Shown here in pieces: positions 1 to 7,428 of a stretch of 42,477 bases of DNA. The DNA comes from VBAS01 sp035318985 (GTDB lineage Bacteria > Bacteroidota > Bacteroidia > Chitinophagales > Chitinophagaceae). The position numbers and the translations under genes are program-made. Below the pieces are notes generated by a model. The model was not told the origin of the DNA. It was given only the letters and a program-made list of their open reading frames with translations, and made no database searches. The DNA lies in the NCBI GenBank assembly GCA_035318985.1, contig DATHDP010000084.1, positions 1-42,477 on the forward strand. Direction: 5' to 3'. Position 1 is the first letter of the stretch. Each line of letters begins with the position of its first letter.

Positions 1-140
1 GGAAAGCAAAGTTTAGTGGTCAACCCTGGTCGGCCTTACCATTGGCAACGTCGGCTCTACTTTCCGTTTATCCTGTTGTCTCCACCCCCGAGACGAGAGG
101 GCATGTCTGCCGGGCTTACGCCTTTTCATCACCCCACAGT
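1..140. other. GC-rich hairpin-bearing non-coding stretch, unidentified
   Basis: About 55% G+C by eye against clearly AT-rich surroundings; the composition changes abruptly near base 140-170. Several short complementary arms are visible: GGAAAG (1-6) with CTTTCC (60-65), and GTCTC (78-82) with GAGAC (90-94). No convincing conserved reading frame exists on either strand. In an AT-rich genome such an island is often a structured RNA. I compared it from memory with RNase P RNA, tmRNA, SRP RNA, 5S/16S/23S rRNA and common riboswitches and could not match it. It may continue left of the window. Strand and identity are open. Confidence 0.4.
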
Positions 141-280
141 ATGATCAGCTATTTAAAGAGCTTGATAGAACAAAAGTAAGCCGTTTGACTGTTTCGTTCC
201 AAAATATTCAACAATTATTTTAAAAAATTAGATATTATTCAATTAATTTGCAATCCACTGAATTTAATAAAAAATAAGGT

Positions 281-751
281 ATGGAAACGACTTCTAAATT
301 AAATCTTGACAAATTGGATCACCAGATCATTCACCACATGATGAATGACGCCAATGTTTCTTACGCTGAATTAGGAAAATTTTTTTTTGTTTCTGCCGGC
401 ACTATTCATGTACGCATAAAAAAATTACAGGATGCCGGAGTAGTAAAAGGAACAAGATTTAATGTGGACTTTAAAAAGCTTGGCTTTGATGTGATAGCTT
501 TTATAGGAATTTACTTAAAGGAAAGTTCCATGTATGATGCGGTGGCAAAAGAATTGGGTAAAATGCCCCAGATCGTACGCTTAAATTATACTACCGGCAA
601 TTATAGCATGTTTGCAGAAGTTGTATGTCGGGATATAAATGAATTAAAAACGGTATTACATGATGAGCTTCAAAAAATAAAAGGGATCGAACGAACAGAA
701 ACTTTTATTTCGCTTGAAGAAAGTTTTAACCGAACTATTAAAATCATCTGA
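281..751 (+). CDS. Lrp/AsnC family transcriptional regulator
   Basis: Full-length 156-residue member of the Lrp/AsnC (feast-famine) family. The N-terminal winged helix-turn-helix covers about residues 8-60 (LDKLDHQIIHHM, then YAELGKFFFVSAGTIHVRIKKL). A C-terminal RAM ligand-binding domain follows from about residue 70, where FIGIYLKESS begins the typical beta strand. Such proteins form dimers and octamers and respond to amino acids or related small molecules. The recognition-helix sequence AGTIHVRIKKLQ is intact and the length is normal. The gene stands alone downstream of the GC-rich non-coding stretch, so its targets cannot be read from context. The start is the ATG after an AT-rich leader. 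Confidence 0.93.
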   Translation: METTSKLNLDKLDHQIIHHMMNDANVSYAELGKFFFVSAGTIHVRIKKLQDAGVVKGTRFNVDFKKLGFDVIAFIGIYLKESSMYDAVAKELGKMPQIVRLNYTTGNYSMFAEVVCRDINELKTVLHDELQKIKGIERTETFISLEESFNRTIKII

Positions 752-814
752 ATCGTTTTCGTTTTATCAGTACATAAAATAATCTTATCTTAGTTTCTCG
801 TTTAAAATAGTTTT

Positions 815-1231
815 ATGAAGAAAAGGTTATTACAGTTATTTATAGTGCCCGCGATTATTTTCTGTATCGGCAGTTGTTCACAAGGTGGCGGCGGTGGAGG
901 AGGTAATGGTGATGAAGCAAACCTTGTTGTTACATTGAACCCGCCTGCAGGTTCAACTCAACCTGCAGCACCTCAAATTGATTTCCCACTTACAGTTTCT
1001 ATTACATCGACAATGCCTCCACAAGGTGTCACTATTGATGTAAAGGCTGCACCTGATGGATCAAGTACAAATTTTTTTAGTGAATCAAAATCCTCTACAG
1101 CAGCGAATAATAACTTTACTATAACCGGTACTCCAACAGGTGTTGTATGCGTGACTACGGTAACAGTTACTTCCAAAACAAAAGCAACTAATACGGTAAC
1201 GCTTTCTTATCGATATACAAGAAAACCATGA
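815..1231 (+). CDS. Small lipoprotein with a glycine run after the lipidated Cys
   Basis: This 138-residue protein begins with a lipoprotein signal peptide: MKKR, a hydrophobic core, then the lipobox IGSC with Cys at residue 21. The mature end is C-S-Q followed by seven glycines, a flexible tether. The rest is rich in Thr, Val, Pro and Ser and looks like a single beta-sandwich (Ig-like) domain, for example the stretch FPLTVSITSTMPPQGVTIDV. No family is recognised. It should be anchored in the outer or inner membrane and face the periplasm or surface. It converges with the ABC permease gene with only 4 bp between the stop codons. Confidence 0.75.
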   Translation: MKKRLLQLFIVPAIIFCIGSCSQGGGGGGGNGDEANLVVTLNPPAGSTQPAAPQIDFPLTVSITSTMPPQGVTIDVKAAPDGSSTNFFSESKSSTAANNNFTITGTPTGVVCVTTVTVTSKTKATNTVTLSYRYTRKP

Positions 1232-1235
1232 TGAG

Positions 1236-2315
1236 TTAACGAACATCTAAAGCATCACGAAGACCATTGCCCAATAAATTAAAAGCGAGAACAAGTAACA
1301 TAATAGCAAAACCCGGTGCCAAAGCAAGCATCGGGTTTTGTGTAATTATAAAACTATAATTCTCCTTTATCATCAGGCCCCAGCTTGGTTGAGGAGGCTG
1401 CACACCTACTCCCAAAAAACTTAAACCGGCTTCAATTACAATTGCCGATGCAAAATTGGAGGCGGCAATTACTAAAACAGGTCCCATGATATTTGGAAGT
1501 ATATGACGAAAGATCGTTCTGAAGTGTGAGTATCCTAAAACTCTTGTTGCTTCAATATATTCCAATTCCCGTATGGATAAAACCTGTCCACGCACTAACC
1601 TGGCGACATTCACCCACATAGTTAAACCAACTGCAATAAACACTTGCCAAAAACCTTTTCCTAATGCAAAAGTGATCGCAAACACAAGTAATAGTGTTGG
1701 AATACTCCAAATTATATTGGTGAGCCACATAATGATATTATCGATTCTTCCCCGGAAATAACCCGCCAACGAACCAAGCAATACTCCAATTGAAAGGGAA
1801 ATGATCACTGTGATGAGTCCAACACTTAAACTGACTCTTGTACCAATGATGATGCGGCTTAAAATATCACGACCAAACTTATCAGTGCCTAACCAAAATT
1901 TATTTGTAACAATAAATGATGCCGGTAGTTTATTTATCGCAAAGGTTTTTTCTTCTTCCACACCATCATCAATATATTTTAAAGCAACGATCGAATCTTT
2001 ATTGATGGAACGATAACCATTGATCGGGATAAATTCAAACTCATCATCAGTTCCATATAACAGGTGACTGAAGAATCCGTTTTTTGTATTTGTTTCTTTT
2101 GGAATTTTTAAAAATGTTTTTTTGAAACCTGGTTTTTGTTTTCGTATCTCAAGAATTATCCTGTTTGCGTATGGCGATGAATCAGGTGCAATGAAATAAG
2201 AAAAGATCGCAGTAAGTATGGCAAGAATAATAATGATAAGACCAGCAATTGCCCCTTTGTTTTTTTTCAAACGCTTCCAGGCAGCCTGTTGTGATGATGT
2301 TGACGCCATACTCAT
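1236..2315 (-). CDS. DppC/OppC-type ABC transporter permease
   Basis: Inner-membrane permease subunit of a peptide/nickel-type ABC importer. In the longest frame (366 residues, TTG at 2336) there is one N-terminal membrane helix (about 27-50), a large periplasmic insertion (about 52-148), the DppC hallmark LGTDKFGRDILSR (149-161), several further helices, the EAA loop that docks the ATPase (EYIEATRVLGYSHFRTIFRH, 259-278), and the C-terminal block EAGLSFLGVGVQPP. I start at the ATG at 2315 because the TTG upstream has no support; the ATG at 2309 is also possible. The partner permease (DppB), ATPases and binding protein are not next to it. The next gene upstream is a glycosyltransferase. Confidence 0.88.
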   Translation of the reverse strand: MSMASTSSQQAAWKRLKKNKGAIAGLIIIILAILTAIFSYFIAPDSSPYANRIILEIRKQKPGFKKTFLKIPKETNTKNGFFSHLLYGTDDEFEFIPINGYRSINKDSIVALKYIDDGVEEEKTFAINKLPASFIVTNKFWLGTDKFGRDILSRIIIGTRVSLSVGLITVIISLSIGVLLGSLAGYFRGRIDNIIMWLTNIIWSIPTLLLVFAITFALGKGFWQVFIAVGLTMWVNVARLVRGQVLSIRELEYIEATRVLGYSHFRTIFRHILPNIMGPVLVIAASNFASAIVIEAGLSFLGVGVQPPQPSWGLMIKENYSFIITQNPMLALAPGFAIMLLVLAFNLLGNGLRDALDVR

Positions 2316-2337
2316 GAGAGGGAAAGATACAACCAAA

Positions 2338-3453
2338 CTATTTTACCCGCCGGCCTTTCCATTCAAAACTTCCAAAGACACCAAGCCAGCCTGCAATAAC
2401 AGTATACACAATATGCATTGGCTGGAAAAAGGGAAACCACTTTATTAAATTTTGTTTATTGTAAAATTTTGCAACAGGGGAGATGAATGTTAATTCAATA
2501 ATAATTTTTAAAATGAGAATGACACTTAAGCCCAACCATAAAAAATGCAACCAGAAACCGGATATGAATAAGGCTAACAGCGCACAATTAAAAAAGTAAA
2601 CAAGAAATAAGGTGCTGAAGATCTTTATATCATTATAATCTGTCGCTTTACTTGCCCACCGTATTCGTTGGCTAAAAAATTCTTTCCATGTTTTTGCTGC
2701 CTGGGTAGTAACAATGGTATCTTTCGACAAGAGGTAAGAAACTTTAGTAGGGAAACGCTGTGCTATTTTTTGCATTAATAACATATCATCGCCGGAGGCG
2801 ATATGATCTATGCCGGTAAAACCATTTACTTCAAAAAAAGCTTTTCTTTCATATGCAAGATTGGCTCCGTTGCACATATTGTGAAATCTCTTTTGTACAG
2901 ATGCAGCAGTAATTCCCTGCAATACAAGAAAATCAAGACCTTGAAATGCCTGTAAAAGATTTGATTCGCTTTCCAGAACAACTGGTGCAGCAATAAAAAC
3001 AGCATTCGTTTTTTCTTTAAAAGAGGCAATTGTTTTCAACCAGTTCTTTGGTACAATACAATCTGCATCTGTGGTAACGATCAAATCACCCGAAGCAGCA
3101 GCTACACCTGTTTCTATCGCTTTCTTTTTATAAGAATTAATATTATCAAATTCAAGTTTTATAAGTTTTGCAACTGAATAACTATTTACTACGGTTACAG
3201 TATTATCTGTGGAGTCATCATCAACAACAATTACTTCGAAAAGATGAGGAGGATAGGTTTGGTTTTCAAGTGAAGTCAAAAGATTGCCGATATTTTCTTC
3301 TTCATTCCTGGCTGGAATTATTACGGAAATCTTCAGCGAAGCCTCATGGTTAGTTTGGGAAAATGGCTTTAGCTCCCGCCAGCCGGAACGATAAAATAAG
3401 ATCAGGATAGAATAGAAAATTAACAGGCCAATGGTTATATAAAGGAGGATCAT
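2338..3453 (-). CDS. Processive-type family 2 glycosyltransferase, membrane-bound
   Basis: A 371-residue GT2 enzyme of the cellulose/poly-GlcNAc synthase type. It has one N-terminal membrane helix (4-21), then the GT-A domain: SVIIPARNEEEN (43-54), DDD (78-80), the sugar-nucleotide and metal motif DAD (129-131), the acceptor/catalytic GDD (221-223) and QRIRW (262-266, the QxxRW motif). Two or more C-terminal helices follow. All motifs expected for activity are present. The sugar and product are unknown; envelope or exopolysaccharide synthesis is the usual role. Its stop lies just upstream of the permease reading frame, so the two are probably co-transcribed. A -7 element at 3463-3470 sits only 9 nt before the ATG. 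Confidence 0.9.
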   Translation of the reverse strand: MILLYITIGLLIFYSILILFYRSGWRELKPFSQTNHEASLKISVIIPARNEEENIGNLLTSLENQTYPPHLFEVIVVDDDSTDNTVTVVNSYSVAKLIKLEFDNINSYKKKAIETGVAAASGDLIVTTDADCIVPKNWLKTIASFKEKTNAVFIAAPVVLESESNLLQAFQGLDFLVLQGITAASVQKRFHNMCNGANLAYERKAFFEVNGFTGIDHIASGDDMLLMQKIAQRFPTKVSYLLSKDTIVTTQAAKTWKEFFSQRIRWASKATDYNDIKIFSTLFLVYFFNCALLALFISGFWLHFLWLGLSVILILKIIIELTFISPVAKFYNKQNLIKWFPFFQPMHIVYTVIAGWLGVFGSFEWKGRRVK

Positions 3454-3462
3454 GCGTTAAAG

Positions 3463-3470
3463 CAAATCTA
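3463..3470 (-). promoter_or_regulatory. Bacteroidota -7 promoter element for the GT2 gene
   Basis: On the minus strand the sequence is TAGATTTG, an exact match to the TAnnTTTG -7 consensus of the Bacteroidota primary sigma factor. It ends 9 nt before the ATG at 3453, which predicts a very short 5' leader. No good -33 TTTG is visible at the ideal distance. Confidence 0.5.
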
Positions 3471-3533
3471 AATAAACAATGGTAACAAGAGGAAAGAGCA
3501 AATAAACGAGGGGCAAAAATTACGGCAATTTAA

Positions 3534-3564
3534 TTTGACTTTATAAACGTTATTACTAACTTTG
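3534..3564 (+). promoter_or_regulatory. Bacteroidota promoter of the marR gene
   Basis: TTTG at 3534-3537 (-33 element), a 19-nt spacer, then TAACTTTG at 3557-3564 (-7 element, exact match to TAnnTTTG). This is the best promoter in the window. Transcription should begin around 3571, inside the palindrome that follows. Confidence 0.75.
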
Positions 3565-3565
3565 A

Positions 3566-3585
3566 ATAGTTGTATAAACAACTAT
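3566..3585 (+). promoter_or_regulatory. Palindromic operator of the MarR regulator (predicted)
   Basis: A perfect 8-bp inverted repeat, ATAGTTGT - ATAA - ACAACTAT, begins 2 bp after the -7 element and ends at the base before the ATG at 3586. It covers the expected transcription start. MarR proteins bind 16-20 bp palindromes of this kind and usually repress their own gene, so autoregulation is the natural reading. Confidence 0.7.
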
Positions 3586-4026
3586 ATGTCAAACAACCAT
3601 TTTAAGAAAGGCGAATTATACAGTTTTATCACTGGCAAGGCTTCTACCGCTATTGCCAGAAGGCTTCAAAAAAAATTCAATGCATCTGCTATGAACCTGA
3701 CCATTGAGCAATGGAGTGTTTTATATCACTTATGGAAACAGGATGGGATCAGTCAGCAGGAATTATGCAATGCTACTTTTCGTGATAAGCCGAGTATAAC
3801 CAGGTTAGTTGATAACCTGGAAAAACTAAACCTGGTAAAAAGAGTGGCATCAGAAAATGACCGGCGTATCAATAAGATCTTTTTGACAAAGCAGGCGCAG
3901 AAGTTGCAGGAACAGACAATGGAGCTGGCAGAAGAAACTTTGAATGAAGCGTTGGATACTGTGCCTCCGGAAAAGATCGAGGTATGTAAGGAAGTATTGC
4001 AGATCGTTTATGATAATTTGAAATGA
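3586..4026 (+). CDS. MarR family transcriptional regulator
   Basis: Winged-helix regulator of 146 residues from the chosen ATG. The DNA-binding core is AMNLTIEQWSVLYHLWKQDG, then ISQQELCNATFRDKPSITRLVDNLEKLNLVKR with wing residues ENDRR and LT. Helices at both ends form the dimer interface. A TTG at 3562 gives a frame 8 residues longer, but that TTG is part of the -7 promoter element, so the ATG at 3586 is the credible start. The gene is followed, 170 bp downstream on the same strand, by an acyl-CoA dehydrogenase gene, a plausible target, though no copy of the operator is visible there. Confidence 0.92.
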   Translation: MSNNHFKKGELYSFITGKASTAIARRLQKKFNASAMNLTIEQWSVLYHLWKQDGISQQELCNATFRDKPSITRLVDNLEKLNLVKRVASENDRRINKIFLTKQAQKLQEQTMELAEETLNEALDTVPPEKIEVCKEVLQIVYDNLK

Positions 4027-4196
4027 ACCCCCTGTCCCCCTAAAGGGGAGACTTAGGTAGTACAAGGGTTATGAAAAGTGGAATTATATGATGAAAAGAA
4101 TTACCGCAGTAAAAGAGTGCGACGCAAGAGACGACGATAGTAGTAATTCAGTTGGGTAAATAAATATTAACCTACAAAACTTTTAAACTTAATACT
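4027..4196 (+). repeat. Intergenic repeat-like sequence with CCCC/GGGG hairpin
   Basis: Directly after the marR stop there is C-rich sequence with a CCCC-TAAA-GGGG hairpin (4037-4048). Further on lies GTGCGACGCAAG (4117-4128), which nearly recurs as GTGCGTCGCAAG at 26449-26460 upstream of typA. Both parts resemble the dispersed intergenic repeats seen in Bacteroidota genomes, but with one window I cannot prove repetition. No T-tract follows the hairpin, so it is a poor terminator. The last 40 bp before the dehydrogenase ATG are AT-rich and may hold its promoter, without a clean TAnnTTTG. Confidence 0.35.
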
Positions 4197-5990
4197 ATGA
4201 GCACTGAAGTAAAACAAGCAGCGGCACTAAAAGGTGGTGAATGGTTGATAAAAGAATCTTCACCATTTGATGTGTTCATTCCTGAAAATTTTTCAGAAGA
4301 ACAATTGATGATCCGCGATATGTGTGAGCAGTTTCTCGATAAAGAAGTTTATCCAATACTTGATCGCATCGATGCATTGGAACCAGGGTTGATGAAAGGC
4401 CTTGTTAGAAAAGCTGGTGAACAAGGATTACTGCTAACTTCTTTTCCTGAAGAATATGGCGGATTAGGAAAAGATTTTGTTACATCAACAATTGTGAATG
4501 AGTATCTCGGCGCTGGTCATTCTTTTTCAGTTGCGATCGCTGCGCATACAGGTATCGGCACGTTGCCTATTTTATATTTTGGTACTTCTGAACAGAAGAA
4601 AAAATATATACCGAAACTCATTACGGGTGAATGGGCCGGGGCATACGGATTAACAGAACCCAATAGCGGCAGTGATGCACTCGGCGCAAAAACCTCCGCG
4701 AAACTTAGCGATGATGGAAAGTTTTATTTGATCAATGGACAGAAGTGCTGGATAACAAATGGTGGTTTTGCCAACGTATATACTGTATTTGCAAAAGTTG
4801 ATGGGGATAAATTCACGGGCTTTATTATTGAAAGAGGAACGGAAGGATTTACCCAAGGGCCTGAAGAACATAAAATGGGGATCAAAGGTTCATCAACTGT
4901 TCAATTATATTTCCAGGATTGTAAAGTACCGGTAGAAAATGTATTAGGAGAAATTGGTAAAGGACATAAGATCGCCTTTAATATTTTAAATATTGGTCGT
5001 TTAAAATTGGCTGCTGCTGCATTGGGAGGTTCGAAAAGAGCAGCAACGGATTCAGTGCAGTATGCAAAAACAAGAGAGCAATTCAAACAACCTATTGCAA
5101 ATTTTGGTGCTATCAAACATAAGCTCGCTGAAATGGCGATTAAAATTTTTGTTGGAGAAAGCGCCTTATATCGTACTGCAAATTGGATCGACAAAAAAGA
5201 ACATGAACTGCTTACAGCTGGCAAACCTTTTAATGAAGCATTACTGGGAGCAGCCGAAGAATATGCTATTGAATGTGCGATGCTAAAAGTCTTTGGCAGT
5301 GAAGTTTTGGATTTTGTAGTTGATGAAGGTGTGCAGATACATGGTGGTAATGGTTTCAGCGCTGAGTATAATATTTCAAGAGCTTATCGTGACAGTCGTA
5401 TCAATAGAATTTATGAAGGCACAAACGAGATCAATCGCTTGCTTACACTTGATATGACTTTGAAAAGAGCAATGCAGGGAAGGCTTGATCTAATGGGGCC
5501 GGCGATGTCAGTGCAAAAAGAATTAATGAGTATTCCTGATTTCGGCGCAGAAGAAGAAGGCTCGTTTGTAAAAGAGAAAAAGCTGATTGCTAATCTTAAA
5601 AAAGCAATTTTAATGGCATCGGGTGCAGCTGTGCAAAAGCTGATGATGAAAATTGAAAATGAACAGGAAGTATTGATGAACCTGGCTGATATGGCTATTG
5701 AAACATTCAATGCTGAAAGTGTATTGTTAAGAGTGATGAAGATGGTTGATCAAAAAGGAGAAGCCGCCTGTGCGAATTATATCGACATTATGCGTGTCTA
5801 TTTATATGATGCGGCTGATAATGTAAATAAGTTTGGTAAAGATGCGATCAATTCATTTGCTGAAGGCGATGAGCAACGAATGATATTAATGGGACTGAAG
5901 CGATTTACAAAAGCAGAACCATTTAACACGAAAGATGCAAGACGAAGAATTGCTGATAAAATGATAAGCGAAGGAAAATATTGTTTTTAA
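4197..5990 (+). CDS. Acyl-CoA dehydrogenase, long form
   Basis: FAD-dependent enzyme that oxidises acyl-CoA to trans-2-enoyl-CoA, the first step of fatty-acid beta-oxidation, passing electrons to ETF. The protein has 597 residues: N-terminal helical domain (about 35-145), beta domain opening with GLTEPNSGSD (151-160), then the C-terminal helical domain with the signature IHGGNGFSAEY (381-391) and IYEGTNEINR (405-414). Glu407 in YEGT is the expected catalytic base. An extra C-terminal domain (about 430-597) makes it longer than the classic 380-400-residue enzymes, as in the VLCAD/FadE5-like group. The preceding marR gene is a candidate regulator. It converges on the next gene with 4 bp between stops. 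Confidence 0.93.
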   Translation: MSTEVKQAAALKGGEWLIKESSPFDVFIPENFSEEQLMIRDMCEQFLDKEVYPILDRIDALEPGLMKGLVRKAGEQGLLLTSFPEEYGGLGKDFVTSTIVNEYLGAGHSFSVAIAAHTGIGTLPILYFGTSEQKKKYIPKLITGEWAGAYGLTEPNSGSDALGAKTSAKLSDDGKFYLINGQKCWITNGGFANVYTVFAKVDGDKFTGFIIERGTEGFTQGPEEHKMGIKGSSTVQLYFQDCKVPVENVLGEIGKGHKIAFNILNIGRLKLAAAALGGSKRAATDSVQYAKTREQFKQPIANFGAIKHKLAEMAIKIFVGESALYRTANWIDKKEHELLTAGKPFNEALLGAAEEYAIECAMLKVFGSEVLDFVVDEGVQIHGGNGFSAEYNISRAYRDSRINRIYEGTNEINRLLTLDMTLKRAMQGRLDLMGPAMSVQKELMSIPDFGAEEEGSFVKEKKLIANLKKAILMASGAAVQKLMMKIENEQEVLMNLADMAIETFNAESVLLRVMKMVDQKGEAACANYIDIMRVYLYDAADNVNKFGKDAINSFAEGDEQRMILMGLKRFTKAEPFNTKDARRRIADKMISEGKYCF

Positions 5991-5994
5991 ACTA

Positions 5995-6738
5995 TCAGTT
6001 TAATTTCCATTGACCGGTTGTTCCTTTTGGAGTAGCCGGTTTTTTTTCATCACCAAAAAAACTCATTAATTCTTTACGGGTAATTAAAAGCTCATACAGC
6101 TTACTTTTCCTTTTACCTTCCATATAAAGCCCGACTGATAAAATGATGCAATAAATTATTGTGATAAAATAATAGATCAGGAAAAGATTAGAAAGATCCT
6201 GCAAGCCCAATACATAATGCATAAGGTAAATGATAATGAAACACCCATAAGCAAATGTCAACGCAGTGGCTATTATAGCTTTCCCAACGAACTTATTATG
6301 AATAAAGCTTCGCTTAACTGTATAGACAAAATAGTATAACGAATATCCAAACACGATCATTAACCCCGGCCCCATCGTCAATGTTATTGTTTTGACCGTA
6401 ATGCCATACATAAGTATCAAAACAATTTCAAAAACAATAAATGCACCCAATAATATTTTCATTCTTTTTCTCTGGACCGAAGAAGGGATCTGAAAAATTA
6501 AGAAGCCGAGCATAAGAGGCATATCAGTCAGGTTATTTGAAATACCATAAAAACGTTCTATGCTTTTTGGCACATTTACCAAATGCTCAGTCATCAGGTT
6601 AAAACCAAATGCTAATAAACAATATATAAAAAGAGGAAAGTATTGTTTGTAACGGATCAGTTTAATTACCACAATAATAAACACCGGGGTAAATAGAGCA
6701 AGGGTTGATAAAATACCTATGGCGTCTTGCCAGTTCAT
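5995..6738 (-). CDS. Multi-spanning membrane protein of unknown function
   Basis: A 247-residue protein with about seven hydrophobic helices spread through residues 8-210 and a charged cytoplasmic tail of about 40 residues (EGKRKSKLYELLITRKELMS, then DEKKPATPKG). The layout resembles the 7-helix membrane sensor modules that sit in front of kinases or cyclases, but no output domain is attached. No catalytic motif is visible. The gene shares its strand with the cytochrome c gene upstream but is 180 bp away, so it probably has its own promoter; I see no clean TAnnTTTG there. Confidence 0.7.
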   Translation of the reverse strand: MNWQDAIGILSTLALFTPVFIIVVIKLIRYKQYFPLFIYCLLAFGFNLMTEHLVNVPKSIERFYGISNNLTDMPLMLGFLIFQIPSSVQRKRMKILLGAFIVFEIVLILMYGITVKTITLTMGPGLMIVFGYSLYYFVYTVKRSFIHNKFVGKAIIATALTFAYGCFIIIYLMHYVLGLQDLSNLFLIYYFITIIYCIILSVGLYMEGKRKSKLYELLITRKELMSFFGDEKKPATPKGTTGQWKLN

Positions 6739-6918
6739 GGATAATGGTTTTTATAGGATAAGCTACATGCTTATTTTGGATCAATTATTAAACGATGTGT
6801 TGTGAACACTAGTGTAGTAAAAGACTGATTTATAGGAAAATCGAGCAAAAGTGCTCATGCGGAGGGTAATAATACCAGAATCTTTATGGGAGTTTTTTTG
6901 TGTTAAAACATGAAAGAA

Positions 6919-7326
6919 TTACTTATCCTTTTTTTCATGTTTAAGATCAGGCCTGGGGAACCCATCGTGACAAGTATAACATGAAACAGCCATTATCTCG
7001 CCGGCTTTATAAACGATGGTATAATCAAAATAATCTTTGTTTACTGTGGCCGTTAGCTTCATCATCATCCTCGTAATTTCTTTTTCAGGTTTATCATCAC
7101 TTGCAAAATCAATATCGGTTTTGGTTTTATTTTCAGCATGGCAAAAATCACAACCTACATTTAATGCTTTTGAATAACCCTCCATTACTGAATCAAGGTC
7201 TGCATTGCTAATATCTTTTGGAAGTACTTTCAGATTTCTCTCCTTATTGCCCCCAGGTTTGCTTGCTGCAATTCCAATAAAAACAAATGCAGCAAGACCC
7301 AAAATAACAACGACCTTATTTTTCAT
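6919..7326 (-). CDS. Periplasmic c-type cytochrome, reaction-centre cytochrome-like
   Basis: 135 residues from the ATG at 7326. An N-terminal hydrophobic signal (MKNKVVVILGLAAFVFIGIA) directs it to the periplasm. Two CxxCH heme motifs are present: CDFCH and CYTCH, about 70 residues apart, with the conserved linker ASDDKPEKEI-RMMMKLT between them. This is the small Bacteroidota cytochrome family annotated as photosynthetic-reaction-centre cytochrome c subunit-like; here it is not a sign of photosynthesis. A longer frame to 7374 would bury the signal peptide, so it is not used. Likely role: periplasmic electron carrier. It is divergent from the AhpD-like gene. Confidence 0.88.
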   Translation of the reverse strand: MKNKVVVILGLAAFVFIGIAASKPGGNKERNLKVLPKDISNADLDSVMEGYSKALNVGCDFCHAENKTKTDIDFASDDKPEKEITRMMMKLTATVNKDYFDYTIVYKAGEIMAVSCYTCHDGFPRPDLKHEKKDK

Positions 7327-7405
7327 GCTAATAAATTTAAGTTTTGAATTTACTAAATACTTATTTAGCCTCATAGGATTTTATCATTTACTTCATCTGT
7401 ACAGG

Positions 7406-7413
7406 TAACTTTG
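7406..7413 (+). promoter_or_regulatory. Bacteroidota -7 element for the AhpD-like gene
   Basis: TAACTTTG, an exact TAnnTTTG match, 15 nt upstream of the ATG at 7429. The -33 element is weak. The TTG at 7411, which would lengthen the reading frame, is part of this element. Confidence 0.55.
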
Positions 7414-7428
7414 AACAAAACTTTAAAT

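Noticed and set aside
3..126. A 38-codon basic frame on the minus strand (ATG to TAA) and an open plus-strand frame through the GC-rich segment
   Set aside because: Both are short, low in complexity and rich in Arg/Pro as expected when GC-rich non-coding DNA is translated; no family is recognisable.
1..170. RNase P RNA as identity of the left-edge element (plus strand contains CCGGGCTTACG)
   Set aside because: The conserved ACAGAA block before it and the GAGGAAAGUCCGGGC block expected 5' are missing; the resemblance is one short stretch.
6842..6855. Hairpin GAGCA-AAAG-TGCTC as a terminator after the cytochrome c gene
   Set aside because: Only a 5-bp stem, about 65 bp from the stop, and no T-tract on the minus strand.
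6919..7326. Photosynthetic reaction centre as the context of the cytochrome
   Set aside because: Only the family name suggests it; no reaction-centre or pigment genes are nearby and the short two-heme form is common in non-phototrophic Bacteroidota.
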